Positions 19,198 through 28,511 are shown, counted from the first letter of the stretch. The stretch is DNA of 64,000 bases from Parendozoicomonas sp. Alg238-R29 (GCF_947331445.1 NZ_CAMZOG010000003.1:40884-104883), one strand, 5' to 3'. Made by a program: numbers and translations. The notes: generated by a model from the sequence alone, not told the origin.

Positions 19198-20214
19198 CTA
19201 TGCCCGTTCTAACCTGAGCCGATAATTCAGTACTATGACTGAGACCAGCAACAAAGCTCCACCCAGATTATGTGCAACGGCAACCGAAAGAGGCAGATAA
19301 AAAATTATATTGCTCAACCCAAGGCACACCTGCAAAACAAGCGCTCCCAGCACAAAGCCATAAACTGGTTTTAAATTTCCCGCTCCACGCACAAGACCTT
19401 TTATGGTAAGAAACCCAAGCAGTAGCGTAGTTAGGATAGCGCCTATCCGATGCGCCATATGAATAGCAACACGGGCATCATTATCCATCTGCCCACCAAG
19501 ATAGTTCGGACCGATAGATTGCATAACATCAAACCCTTCTGAGAAATCCATTGGTGGTAGATATTGCCCCTGGCAGGTTGGTAAATCCGGGCAGGCAAGA
19601 GCTGCATAGTTGGAACTTGTCCACCCTCCTAATGATATTTGGGCAACCACAACCAGCAATGCAGCAACAGCCAGCTTTTGAGGTTGGAAGATGGACGCAG
19701 AGAAAGCTCTAACTTTTTGCCACGCCCCCGACAATCGAAAAGTAAGCAGCGCCAGCAAACTTAACGTGGCAAAGCCTCCCAACAGATGAGCCGTTACCAC
19801 TTGTGGCCAAAGCTTTAACGTCACTGTCCACATACCAAAAGCAGCCTGAAGAATAATCAACCCAAGGATAAACAGTGGAAGCTTCAGTGGCTGACCTTCA
19901 GCCTTTCGGTTTCGAACAGCGCTTACCGCAAGCCCAAGAACCAAAAGAAGTAATGAGCCCGCTACATAGCGATGAATCATTTCCGGCCAGCCCTTCTCAA
20001 CCTCTACAGGGGCATCCGGAAAACGTTGTTCTGCAATCATGATTTCGCTTGCTGTCTCGGGCACAGTCAGGAAGCCATAACAACCTGGCCAATCGGGACA
20101 GCCCAATCCGGCGTGTACAAGCCGGGTCCAGGCACCGAGACCAACCACGACAATCGCGATTAATGTTGCGAAAGCTGCCAGCCAGAATCCGGGTTTACGA
20201 TATGATGTCATCAT
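19198..20214 (-). CDS. ctaA: Haem A synthase CtaA
   Basis: Membrane protein that oxidises the C8 methyl of haem O to the formyl group of haem A. 338 aa with eight hydrophobic segments. Conserved motifs: the WTRLVHAGLGCPDWPGCYG loop near residue 30 with a Cys pair, the EMIHRY helix near residue 78, a second Cys pair in ACPDLPTCQG and the IHMAHRIGA histidines near residue 255. Two consecutive ATGs are possible at 20214 and 20211; AAGGA upstream fits the second slightly better. It starts 6 bp after the thioredoxin-like gene and is probably coupled to it. Confidence 0.95.
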   Translation of the reverse strand: MMTSYRKPGFWLAAFATLIAIVVVGLGAWTRLVHAGLGCPDWPGCYGFLTVPETASEIMIAEQRFPDAPVEVEKGWPEMIHRYVAGSLLLLVLGLAVSAVRNRKAEGQPLKLPLFILGLIILQAAFGMWTVTLKLWPQVVTAHLLGGFATLSLLALLTFRLSGAWQKVRAFSASIFQPQKLAVAALLVVVAQISLGGWTSSNYAALACPDLPTCQGQYLPPMDFSEGFDVMQSIGPNYLGGQMDNDARVAIHMAHRIGAILTTLLLGFLTIKGLVRGAGNLKPVYGFVLGALVLQVCLGLSNIIFYLPLSVAVAHNLGGALLLVSVIVLNYRLRLERA

Positions 20215-20220
20215 ACATCC

Positions 20221-20802
20221 TTACCCTATACGACTGGCTTTCAGCAGTTTTTCCAAATCCTTCAGGATTTGTTTGCCCGAATGTTCTTTTCCGTACCAGA
20301 GCATCACATTACCAAGTGGGTCTGCGAGAAAAACTCTTACAGATTCATCGGAGCCGTAGGGGAGTAGAGGCATCCTCCCTGTTAGAACATTGAGTTCCTG
20401 ATGTTCTGCTTCCAGAAGTTGATTCAGTGCTCCTTGTGGCAATTCTTCGGAAATAAAGAAACGTGAAACACGTGTGGAGTTACGATTCAGAGCAATATGG
20501 GACTGCCGGGTGAGATAAAGAAAATCCCGACACGCCTGCCCACACTCTCCCTCAGAAACAACAATAATGCCCCACTTGCCGTCCAGCATGTCTGTGTTAA
20601 GACCGCTGGTCTGAAACTCTGCCAGGGAAAGGGGTGTGGAAAGCAGATTCCCTTTATGACTTCTCCCATCTGGTAAAAACTCACCGGCAAAGTACATCCA
20701 TGCAGCCAGCGCTAATCCGCCAAATGGAATGAGCAGAATGAATATCAACTCCAGCTTGCTGGATGACTTTGCCTCTGCCTGTATCCCTGCTTCTACCATC
20801 AA
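20221..20802 (-). CDS. Thioredoxin-like membrane protein of the oxidase assembly cluster
   Basis: 193 aa with a single N-terminal membrane segment (FILLIPFGGLALAAWMYFAG, about 20-40) and a periplasmic domain. KWGIIVVSEGECGQACRDFL contains a CxxxC pair (CGQAC) right after a beta strand, the same place and spacing as the copper motif of Sco proteins. FLADPLGNVMLWY near residue 160 also fits a thioredoxin fold. It lies between the SURF1 gene and ctaA, where Pseudomonas has an uncharacterised gene in the same cluster. I infer a role in copper or thiol handling during oxidase assembly. No Sco-type third ligand His is evident. Confidence 0.75.
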   Translation of the reverse strand: MMVEAGIQAEAKSSSKLELIFILLIPFGGLALAAWMYFAGEFLPDGRSHKGNLLSTPLSLAEFQTSGLNTDMLDGKWGIIVVSEGECGQACRDFLYLTRQSHIALNRNSTRVSRFFISEELPQGALNQLLEAEHQELNVLTGRMPLLPYGSDESVRVFLADPLGNVMLWYGKEHSGKQILKDLEKLLKASRIG

Positions 20803-21596
20803 GGTAACTCCTGCTTTACAGCTTGTTTATTATTGCTTTTATCTTTTCTGAGAGCCCAAAAACCCAGCACTACCAAAACCAGAGCCATGGCAAACCACTG
20901 CATGGCATAACCAAAATGTCGCGATGCGGGCATATTGGTTAAGAAAAAATTCTTTTCCAGGCTGCCCGGTTGATCATTATCCTGCACCAGCAACCATGAC
21001 TCCGCTGTTACACCAAGAACTTCCTGCATACGCTCCTGATCAATTGCCTGAATCACTTTAGGCCAATCTTCACTCCAGACATCTTCTGCAAGCAGAAAGG
21101 CTTCTCCAGCTGGTTGCCAGCTTTGGCCAGCGATAAGCACCTTGCCATCAACTGCTGGAATATCTGGTAGACGACTACGATCAGGGATTCCGACAATCCA
21201 GCCACGATCAACTATGACTGTTTCACCGGAGACTGTTTCACCGGAGACTGTTTCACCGGAGACTGTTTCACCGGAGACTGTTTCACCGGAGTCCACAAAA
21301 AAGGGAGTGAGCACATGAAACCCGACCCGCCCTTTAAATGTACGGTTATCCAGAAGAAAGCTGCGAGAGTTATCGAATCGTCCTGCCAGAGTCAGCTGAA
21401 AGTACAGAGGGTCATAAAGCCCTTTCAGGTCAGAGACAGAATAAGTACCACCCCTGCGCTCCTGATACTGATTTTCCATAGCGAGTTTGGAGTCGTACCT
21501 TTCCAACTGCCAGAAACCCAACCCCACAAGAACGGGGAGTAGGGCGACTACCAGTAACACTATTCGAATTCTGTACATCTCGCGGATTCGATACAT
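20799..21596 (-). CDS. SURF1-family oxidase assembly protein
   Basis: Inner-membrane protein that assists haem A insertion into cytochrome oxidase subunit I. 265 aa with the SURF1 pattern: an N-terminal membrane helix (RIVLLVVALLPVLVGLGFWQ) ending in the conserved GFWQL, a periplasmic domain with LLDNRTFKGRVGFHVLTPF near residue 80, VIVDRGWIVG after the repeat, and a C-terminal helix (FAMALVLVVLGFWALRKD). A 15-bp tandem repeat adds five GETVS units before the VIVDRGW strand. The start is at 21596 or an ATG at 21578; the first six residues (MYRIRE) nearly repeat. It overlaps the next gene by 4 bp. Confidence 0.92.
   Translation of the reverse strand: MYRIREMYRIRIVLLVVALLPVLVGLGFWQLERYDSKLAMENQYQERRGGTYSVSDLKGLYDPLYFQLTLAGRFDNSRSFLLDNRTFKGRVGFHVLTPFFVDSGETVSGETVSGETVSGETVSGETVIVDRGWIVGIPDRSRLPDIPAVDGKVLIAGQSWQPAGEAFLLAEDVWSEDWPKVIQAIDQERMQEVLGVTAESWLLVQDNDQPGSLEKNFFLTNMPASRHFGYAMQWFAMALVLVVLGFWALRKDKSNNKQAVKQELP
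21216..21290 (-). repeat. 15-bp minisatellite, five units, inside the SURF1 gene
   Basis: Five exact head-to-tail copies of GACTGTTTCACCGGA (plus strand). Read on the coding strand they give a five-fold pentapeptide repeat (SGETV/GETVS) in a periplasmic loop. Units are identical, so the array is recent, and length variants between strains are likely. The unit preserves the frame. Confidence 0.97.
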
Positions 21597-21694
21597 CTAC
21601 TTCATCCGTTTCTGGATTTATTATTTTTATCTGCCAGCTTTCCTGTGTTTATACGACGCAGTAAGCTGGTAATTAAAAACAAGCGGAGAGCACC

Positions 21695-21904
21695 ATGTGG
21701 ATCAAAGTCGCCATTGTTATCCTTCTCATTACTATGATCGCCAGCCTTGTGAATGCCTTTATCGGGCTGATGAAGGATAGAAGTGGCTCTCCCCGTCTTG
21801 TCTGGTCACTCACGTCCCGCGTACTGATGGCGGGATTAATTCTTGCGCTGATTCTTTACGGCAAGCTCAGCGGCCAGCTTGATATCTCTGCACCTTGGTT
21901 ATGA
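21695..21904 (+). CDS. DUF2909 twin-transmembrane protein
   Basis: 69-aa inner-membrane protein with two hydrophobic helices (IVILLITMIASLVNAFIGL and VLMAGLILALILYG) joined by a short basic loop. This is the standard form of DUF2909, found between coxC and the SURF1 gene in related genomes. Function unknown; its position suggests a role in oxidase assembly or stability. It is the only gene in the cluster on the plus strand. AGCGGAGAG lies upstream of the ATG. Confidence 0.85.
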   Translation: MWIKVAIVILLITMIASLVNAFIGLMKDRSGSPRLVWSLTSRVLMAGLILALILYGKLSGQLDISAPWL

Positions 21905-21915
21905 TGCCCGGCTTT

Positions 21916-21947
21916 GTTGGGTGAGACGCAAAGCGTCGTAACCCAAC
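21916..21947. repeat. REP-like palindrome between convergent genes (copy 1)
   Basis: GTTGGGT...ACCCAAC arms with an inner GACGC/GCGTC stem and an AAA loop. A longer relative is at 48678-48719. Its place between the convergent DUF2909 and coxC genes suggests it also ends transcripts from both sides. The GTTGGGTTA/TAACCCAAC ends are typical of dispersed REP-type elements in many proteobacteria. Confidence 0.7.
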
Positions 21948-21952
21948 ACGCG

Positions 21953-22864
21953 CTACAAGATATACACAAACAAAAACAGCCCAATCCAAACCACATCCAC
22001 AAAGTGCCAATACCAGGCCGCAGCTTCAAAACCAAAATGATTCTTCGCAGTGAAATGCCCTTTGGAAATCCGGATAAACATGATCAGCAACATCACGGCT
22101 CCAAGGGTTACGTGTGCCCCATGAAAACCAGTCAGCATAAAGAAGGTTGAACCATAGATACCGGAATTCAGCGTCAAGCCAAGGTCATTATAGGCGTGGT
22201 AATACTCATAACCCTGTACACCCAGGAATACAAAACCAAGAACAAGCGTGATGGCCAGCCAGTTCTTTGTACTGGAACGGTTATCAGCAACCAATGCGTG
22301 GTGAGCCTTGGTACAGGTCACACTGGAAGTCACCAGCAAGATGGTATTGATTAACGGCAGAGTCCAGGGATCAACAAGCTTCGCAGGTCCTTTAAATGTT
22401 TCTGGATCAGGGTTATTCATCAACGGCCATTCTGGAGTAAAGCCTGGCCATAAAAGCTGAGAAACACCTTTCTCTCCTTCACCTCCCAGCCACGGCACTG
22501 CGTAGAAACGCACAAAAAACAGTGCACCAAAAAATGCCGAGAAGAACATCACTTCGGAGAAAATGAACCACCCCATTCCCCAGCGAAAACTGCGATCCAT
22601 CTGCGCACTGTACAAACCAGAGCGAGATTCACGAATCACATCACCAAACCACCCAAACAGCATATAAGCCATAACCAGCGCACCGGCAAAGAACACGTAG
22701 TGCCCGGTGGGGTCATCCACTTTAGCGCTCATACTGTTCATCATCATGCCGGCACCAACCAGCGTCAGAAACAGTCCTACAGTTGCAACAATGGGCCACT
22801 TACTTTGAGCAGGAACGTAGTAGGTGCCTTCGCCCTCATTTGCTCCCTGTGTTTCACTTGCCAT
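21953..22864 (-). CDS. coxC: Cytochrome c oxidase subunit III
   Basis: Core membrane subunit of the aa3-type oxidase. 303 aa with seven hydrophobic segments and typical motifs: RWGMGWFIFSEVMFFSAFF near residue 95, GFHGAHVTLGAVML near 250 and a C-terminal AAWYWHFVDVVWIGLF helix. The N-terminal ~20 residues are polar (ETQGANEGEG). The ATG at 22864 has GGAG upstream. It is transcribed after ctaG in the cox operon. Confidence 0.97.
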   Translation of the reverse strand: MASETQGANEGEGTYYVPAQSKWPIVATVGLFLTLVGAGMMMNSMSAKVDDPTGHYVFFAGALVMAYMLFGWFGDVIRESRSGLYSAQMDRSFRWGMGWFIFSEVMFFSAFFGALFFVRFYAVPWLGGEGEKGVSQLLWPGFTPEWPLMNNPDPETFKGPAKLVDPWTLPLINTILLVTSSVTCTKAHHALVADNRSSTKNWLAITLVLGFVFLGVQGYEYYHAYNDLGLTLNSGIYGSTFFMLTGFHGAHVTLGAVMLLIMFIRISKGHFTAKNHFGFEAAAWYWHFVDVVWIGLFLFVYIL

Positions 22865-22925
22865 TGTTCTCTCCTTAATAGCCTCTAGAGGTGCACTGTG
22901 TACACCAGCCTGAGATTTACGGGAC

Positions 22926-23477
22926 TTACAGCCCGGCAGTCCTCTTCTTATTCATTTCTGTAATGTCGAACAGCGTGTAGGACAGGGTCAGCTTATTAAT
23001 ATGTTTGGGCAGATCCTGATCTACGATAATTTTCAGTGGCATCAACTTTTCCTCATGGGCCTCTAAAGGCTGGGAGGTAAAGCAGAAACATTCTGTTTTG
23101 TGCAGATAATCTGTAGCTTCAAAAGGTGAAACACTGGGAATAGCCTGCCCCACCATATTCTTTCCGGAAGGATTGCGGACATAGAATGTCAGCGAGCCTA
23201 TCTCTCCGGGATGAATTTTCACCTGGTGGGTGCTGGGTTTGAAATCCCAGTGCATACCTTTGTTGTTTGTTGCCAGAAACTGCACAGTAATTGTTCGGGA
23301 TGTATCCACAGCGGCGGGAACGGATTTGTAAGGATTCGGGTCTGTTTTTCCATTCAAACCCGTTACCTTACAGAGCACGTTATACAAAGGAACCATCACC
23401 ACAAAGACAAAGGCGAACATACCAACAGCGGTTATGATGGCTTTAACAATCGTCTTCTGTGCCGGATTCAGCTGCAT
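22926..23477 (-). CDS. ctaG: Cytochrome oxidase assembly protein CtaG (Cox11)
   Basis: Membrane-anchored periplasmic copper chaperone that builds the CuB site in subunit I. 183 aa: one N-terminal helix (AIITAVGMFAFVFVVMVPLY) and a beta-rich domain with the copper motif ECFCF near residue 130, the diagnostic Cox11 signature. PLYNVLCKVTGLNGKT follows the helix, as in the family. It lies 17 bp after coxA, between coxA and coxC, the classical place. Confidence 0.96.
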   Translation of the reverse strand: MQLNPAQKTIVKAIITAVGMFAFVFVVMVPLYNVLCKVTGLNGKTDPNPYKSVPAAVDTSRTITVQFLATNNKGMHWDFKPSTHQVKIHPGEIGSLTFYVRNPSGKNMVGQAIPSVSPFEATDYLHKTECFCFTSQPLEAHEEKLMPLKIIVDQDLPKHINKLTLSYTLFDITEMNKKRTAGL

Positions 23478-23493
23478 AATCCCATGCCTCCTT

Positions 23494-25053
23494 TTACTTC
23501 ACATCTGGAGGCGTTGTGAATGTGTGGTAAGGAGCCGGAGAGGGCACCATCCACTCCAGACCATGAGCGCCTTCCCAGGGTTTAGCTTCTGCCTTTTCAC
23601 CGCCTTTCACACACTTAATAACGATAAACAGGAACAGCAGCTGGGTTACACCGAACATAAACCCGCCAATACTGGAGAGCATGTTGAAGTCGGCAAACTG
23701 CATGTTGTAGTCAGGAATACGTCGCGGCATTCCCGCCAACCCAACAAAGTGCATGGGGAAGAAGGTCAGGTTCATGCCAATAAACGACATCCAGAAGTGA
23801 ACCTTGGAAAGTGCCGTGTCATACATATGACCCGTCCACTTTGGCAGCCAGTAATAAACCCCTGCAAAGATTGCAAAGATTGCTCCAGGAACCAGTACGT
23901 AGTGGAAGTGGGCAACAACAAAGTAGGTATCGTGATACTGGAAATCCGCCGGCGCGATCGACAGCATCAGACCGGAGAAGCCACCAATGGTGAACAGCAC
24001 CACAAACGCTATTGAGAACAGCATCGGTGTTTCAAAGGTGAGAGAGCCCCGGAACATGGTAGCGATCCAGTTAAACACTTTCACCCCTGTCGGCACGGCT
24101 ATCAGCATGGTGGCGTACATAAAGAACACCTCGCCCACCAACGGGATACCCACGGTAAACATATGGTGTGCCCATACAATGAACGACAGAAAGGCAATAC
24201 TGGCAACGGCGTAAACCATTGAGGTATAGCCAAACAGTTGCTTCCGAGCAAAAGCGGGAATAATCGCAGACACGATCCCGAATGCTGGCAGGATCATGAT
24301 GTATACCTCGGGATGCCCGAAGAACCAGAACACATGCTGGAACAGAACCGGGTCACCACCGCCGCCCGCGTTAAAGAACGAGGTGCCGAAGTGAATATCC
24401 ATCAGCATCATGGTCACCGCACCAGCCAGTACGGGCATAACGGCAATCAACAAATAAGCCGTGATCAACCATGTCCATACAAACAGCGGCATCTTCATCA
24501 ATGTCATACCCGGAGCCCGAAGGTTCAGGATTGTGGCAATAACGTTGATCGCCCCCATGATCGACGATACACCCATCATGTGAACGGCGAAGATAAAGTA
24601 GGTCGTTGATGGCGGAGCGTAGTCCGTAGAAAGAGGGGCATAGAAGGTCCAACCAAAGTTTGGACCACCACCTTCCATAAACAGAGTGCTGGCCATAAGC
24701 GCAAAGGCAAACGGGAGAATCCAGAAACTCCAGTTATTCATACGTGGCAGTGCCATATCCGGCGCTCCGATCATCATCGGAATCATCCAGTTCGCCAAAC
24801 CAACAAAGGCTGGCATAACCGCACCAAACACCATGACCAGACCGTGCATGGTGGTCATCTGGTTAAAGAAATTCGGCTCCACAAGTTGAAGGCCGGGCTG
24901 GAACAGTTCTGCCCGAATCACCATTGCCATGGAACCACCAAACAAAAACATGGCAAAACTGAACCACAGATACATTGAGCCAATGTCTTTATGGTTTGTA
25001 GTCAGTACCCAGCGCATTAAGCCTTTGGCAGGCCCGTGATGATGGTCGCTCAT
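23494..25053 (-). CDS. coxA: Cytochrome c oxidase subunit I (aa3 type)
   Basis: Catalytic haem-copper subunit that reduces oxygen and pumps protons. 519 aa with twelve membrane helices. Haem and copper ligands are visible: MTTMHGLVMVFG (low-spin haem a), FGHPEVYIMILPAFG (CuB His and cross-linked Tyr), WAHHMFTVG (CuB His pair) and VAHFHYVLVPGA (haem a3 and a). The D-channel Asn/Asp region appears as NWMIPMMIGAPDMALPR and the K-channel region also looks intact. It overlaps coxB by 4 bp. The product belongs to the A-type oxidase family. Confidence 0.98.
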   Translation of the reverse strand: MSDHHHGPAKGLMRWVLTTNHKDIGSMYLWFSFAMFLFGGSMAMVIRAELFQPGLQLVEPNFFNQMTTMHGLVMVFGAVMPAFVGLANWMIPMMIGAPDMALPRMNNWSFWILPFAFALMASTLFMEGGGPNFGWTFYAPLSTDYAPPSTTYFIFAVHMMGVSSIMGAINVIATILNLRAPGMTLMKMPLFVWTWLITAYLLIAVMPVLAGAVTMMLMDIHFGTSFFNAGGGGDPVLFQHVFWFFGHPEVYIMILPAFGIVSAIIPAFARKQLFGYTSMVYAVASIAFLSFIVWAHHMFTVGIPLVGEVFFMYATMLIAVPTGVKVFNWIATMFRGSLTFETPMLFSIAFVVLFTIGGFSGLMLSIAPADFQYHDTYFVVAHFHYVLVPGAIFAIFAGVYYWLPKWTGHMYDTALSKVHFWMSFIGMNLTFFPMHFVGLAGMPRRIPDYNMQFADFNMLSSIGGFMFGVTQLLFLFIVIKCVKGGEKAEAKPWEGAHGLEWMVPSPAPYHTFTTPPDVK

Positions 25054-26225
25054 TTGACGCCCCCTTCAGGAACCTTACCTTCCTGGCCTTTGTACTTACC
25101 GGTTTTCTTGAAATCGAGAATATCTTTCGGGGTCACCATTTCACCGGTGTTGTTACCCCAGGCATTCCGCTCGTAAGTAATGACAGCTGCCATATCAACT
25201 TCACTTAACTGTTCCTTGAATGCCTGCATTGCTGTGCCTTTCACCCCATAAAGAAGTACATAAATATGGTCAGCAATCATGTCTTTGTTAACTGCGACAG
25301 GTGCTCCTTTAAGAGCCGGGAACATGGGTGGAATACCCTGGCCATTCGCTTGGTGACAAGCCACGCAAACCTTGTCATAAACCTGTTCACCTTTGACCAT
25401 GAGTTCTTCCATAGTCCAATCTTTCTGGGTCAATTCGCGAATCCTGGCTGCCTCTTCACGTTTTGCCTGCAGCCAGTCTTCGTACTCAGCCTGTGGTCGT
25501 GCATCAACCACAATGGGCATAAAACCGTGATCCTTTCCGCAGAGCTCCGCACACTGCCCACGATAAATTCCGGGTTCATTAATTTTCGCCCAGGATTCAT
25601 TGATAAAGCCGGGAATCGCATCTTTCTTTACTGCCAGCTCCGGCACCCACCAGGAGTGAATAACATCCGCACCGGTGACAAGGAAACGAATCTTCTTGTC
25701 GATGGGAACTACCAGTGGCTCATCCACCTCAAGAAGGTAGTTGGTATTTTTCGGGCGAAGGTTGTTTACCTCATCACGTGACGTGGCGAGGTTACTGAAG
25801 AAGCTGACTTCTTCTCCAAGATACTCGTATTGCCACTTCCACTGATAACCGGTGACCTTGATATCTATATCCGCGTCATCTGCGTTATAAACTTCGATCA
25901 GGGTTTTGGTGGCAGGAATTGCCATAACAACCAAAATAGCAAAAGGAATACTGGTCCAGAGAATCTCTACCAGTGTACTTTCGTGAAACTCAGCCGCTTT
26001 CGCTCCCCGCGATTTGCGGTGAAAGATGACTGACCAGAACATCACGCCAAACACCAGAACACCAATAGCAACGGTGACCCAGAAGATCGTCATGTGCAGA
26101 TCATAAATTGAATGACTGAGATCCGTGACCCCTTTCGGCATGTTGAACGCCCACTCAGCCCAAAGGGCAGGGGAGGCCATCAGGCCGATCAGAAGCATGA
26201 CAAGTCTTCTTGCTTGCAGCCTCAT
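25050..26225 (-). CDS. coxB: Cytochrome c oxidase subunit II fused to cytochrome c domain
   Basis: 391-aa subunit that accepts electrons at CuA. In order: signal peptide (LVMLLIGLMASPALWA), two membrane helices (to about residue 100), a cupredoxin domain with WWVPEL and the CuA motif CAELCGKDHGFM near residue 222, and a C-terminal cytochrome c domain with CVACH near residue 284 and a Met ligand in the GTAMQAF region. This is the caa3-type layout, with a built-in haem c that takes electrons from soluble cytochromes such as c4 or c5. It is the first gene of the oxidase operon; the promoter should lie in 26226-26500. Confidence 0.97.
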   Translation of the reverse strand: MRLQARRLVMLLIGLMASPALWAEWAFNMPKGVTDLSHSIYDLHMTIFWVTVAIGVLVFGVMFWSVIFHRKSRGAKAAEFHESTLVEILWTSIPFAILVVMAIPATKTLIEVYNADDADIDIKVTGYQWKWQYEYLGEEVSFFSNLATSRDEVNNLRPKNTNYLLEVDEPLVVPIDKKIRFLVTGADVIHSWWVPELAVKKDAIPGFINESWAKINEPGIYRGQCAELCGKDHGFMPIVVDARPQAEYEDWLQAKREEAARIRELTQKDWTMEELMVKGEQVYDKVCVACHQANGQGIPPMFPALKGAPVAVNKDMIADHIYVLLYGVKGTAMQAFKEQLSEVDMAAVITYERNAWGNNTGEMVTPKDILDFKKTGKYKGQEGKVPEGGVK

Positions 26226-27086
26226 TCACTTCCATCCTCTGACGGTAGCTCTATCGCAACATTATTTAAGGGGATTACAGCTACCCACAGGCGTACGGCA
26301 TACGTTGGACAGTGCTTATTATTGTTTTTCCCCGGCACCGACAAAAAAGTAGCCAACACCGAGCTGTTTCGCATTGTTTATGATGAAAACTCAGACGAGA
26401 AAAACGAGAAAACTGCAGAGGACTCTGCAAAGAAGGACAGGCTAACACGACACCCGACTATTACCGGTACCGTTTAAGACCTAACATCAAACAGACAACA
26501 TCCGCCAGACAGCGGAAACAGTTTATAAGCCCAGTTTTCTTTTCCTGAGAGGTGGAAAAGGTTTTATATTGCCTGTACCAAATACTTCACAGGGGCTTCC
26601 TGCTTCTCGAAATCTGGTTACAACATATGCCACTGAGTTTCTAACTGCTCCTTCATTAAACAACATGAGCCAACAAAAGCAAACACATTATTTTGTGATT
26701 TTTTTTATAAAAACACTCTGTATAAAGCCTTTAAGGCTGCAATGAGACTGCCTGACTGTACCTCTCCATAACTACAGCAACGGAATAAGCATCCGAACCA
26801 CTCGATAAACAAGCAGAGCGTATTAGTACCAAAAATCAGAATGCCAATTCCTGGCAGACTGGGCTTATAAACTAGCCTCCCCATACTGAACTTTTTAGAC
26901 AGCGTCTGCGCGGTAACTGCATCTGGCATCCAGCCCGAATCTCACAAAACAGCTCTACGAATTTACAGCATGCTTACAAACAAATGACAGGGTAGACAGC
27001 TCCACAGACTATATTTGAACCATCTACTGGCACGCACACTCCGACAACTAATGGCAGAAAAAACCAATGTATTAACGGAGGCTTCC
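26226..27086. other. 860-bp intergenic region, no convincing gene
   Basis: It separates the divergent coxB and FAD-oxidase genes and must hold both promoters. Short open frames on both strands lack ribosome sites and protein-like composition. An A/T-rich tract with TTTTTTATAAAAA lies near 26700. No hairpin terminator, repeat or RNA gene was recognised. Confidence 0.5.
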
Positions 27087-28511
27087 ATGTTCCGGTGCCC
27101 GATATCAGCTCGTTTCCATGCTCTCATTTTGCTCTTTCTGATATGTTTCTCCCTTTCCTGCAGGGCTGAGAATTGCACTCCTTTACAAATAAAGTCCCCG
27201 GACCACCCCCGTGAACTGGAAATGATCATTGATGAAGCCCGGAGAAAAAAAGTCAGAATCAGCCTTCTGGGGGGTGGTTACAGTCAGGGCAATCAGACCT
27301 GCGCTAACAATGTTATCCAAATCAATATCCGTGAAATGAACCAGCTGATAAGCCTGGATATTGAGAAAAACCTGATCACCGTACAAAGCGGCATGACCTG
27401 GAAACGCCTGCAGGAACATCTGACACCTTTTGGTCTGGGTGTTGCGGCCATGCAATCCTACAGTGACTTTTCTATTGGAGGATCATTAGGAGTTAACGCT
27501 CACGGTCAGGATTTACACTGGAATCCCGTTTCCAGCACCGTTGAATCAGTGAAAGTTCTGCTGACTGATGGCCGCCACCTTCATGCCAGCCGCACTGAAA
27601 ACCACGATTTGTTCAGGGCAGTTATTGGTACTTACGGGCTTGTCGGAATTATTACAGAGATTACTCTCAGGGTTGTTCCTAATCATACACTGTTAAAACG
27701 TCCTGAACTGGTAAAAACCCAGGACTACGAAAAGCTGTTCTTTAATGAGTACAAAAACAACAAAAGGCTTGCGCTGCATTCTGCCCGGCTCTCCATTAAT
27801 CCACTGTTTCTTTTCCGAAACGTTATTGTTGTGAATTACTACGACACGGGTGAACTCGCGCCGCCACCATTGGAGTTATTACCACCAAACCTTCCACCAG
27901 CCGAGAAAATAAACCTTATGAAAACCAGCTGGCTGGCCCGGTTTGCCCGCACAACAATGGAATTCTTTCTTTACGAAAAAAGCGCCCGAATGTCCCGGAA
28001 TCAGGCAATGGGTGAATCGGTTGTGTCCTTAAAAAACACCGTTCCCGGAACCAGAGATATTCTGCAAGAATATTTCGTTCCGCCAGAACAGCTGCAACCC
28101 TTCCTGAACGCATTAAGAAACTGGTCGAAAAAACACCAAGACTTCGAGTTAGTTAATGCCACTTTGCGCTGGGTAAATGCAGATAAGGACTCTTTATTGC
28201 CTTACGCGCCAGAGGATCGGTTTGCCATCGTGTTGTTTATGAACCTTCCAGATACATCGGAAGCAGAGAAAGCCATGACCAAGGCCACCCGCGAACTGAT
28301 TGATCTCACACTTTCCATGGGGGGACGTTACTATCTCCCCTATGCCCTGTATGCCAGTAGAGATCAACTTAATCGCGCCTACCCGGAGTTTGAACAACTG
28401 CTGAAGGCCAAACAACTGTGGGACACAGGAGACCTGCTAACCAGTAAGCTTTATCAGGCTTATGCCCCACAGAGAAAAGCGCATATCAGGAATCCGAAGG
28501 CTGCACTGTAG
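27087..28511 (+). CDS. Exported FAD-linked oxidase (VAO/PCMH type)
   Basis: 474 aa from ATG 27087 (GGAG six bases upstream), which puts a signal peptide at the start (FHALILLFLICFSLSCRAEN). The FAD-binding PCMH domain spans about residues 30-215: KVRISLLGGGYSQGNQ, the central GMTWKRLQEHL and SDFSIGGSLGVNAHGQ. In many relatives the GGGxS loop has a His that links FAD covalently; here it is Tyr (GGGYS), so FAD is probably bound non-covalently at that site. The C-terminal substrate half is not recognisable. Its last ~57 codons are duplicated at 30356-30527. Substrate unknown; relatives oxidise sugars, aldonolactones or alcohols. Confidence 0.85.
   Translation: MFRCPISARFHALILLFLICFSLSCRAENCTPLQIKSPDHPRELEMIIDEARRKKVRISLLGGGYSQGNQTCANNVIQINIREMNQLISLDIEKNLITVQSGMTWKRLQEHLTPFGLGVAAMQSYSDFSIGGSLGVNAHGQDLHWNPVSSTVESVKVLLTDGRHLHASRTENHDLFRAVIGTYGLVGIITEITLRVVPNHTLLKRPELVKTQDYEKLFFNEYKNNKRLALHSARLSINPLFLFRNVIVVNYYDTGELAPPPLELLPPNLPPAEKINLMKTSWLARFARTTMEFFLYEKSARMSRNQAMGESVVSLKNTVPGTRDILQEYFVPPEQLQPFLNALRNWSKKHQDFELVNATLRWVNADKDSLLPYAPEDRFAIVLFMNLPDTSEAEKAMTKATRELIDLTLSMGGRYYLPYALYASRDQLNRAYPEFEQLLKAKQLWDTGDLLTSKLYQAYAPQRKAHIRNPKAAL

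Noticed and set aside
26705..26929. 74-codon minus-strand open frame in the coxB/FAD-oxidase gap
   Set aside because: No ribosome-binding site, unusual Cys/Phe-rich composition and no link to neighbours; looks like chance in AT-rich DNA.
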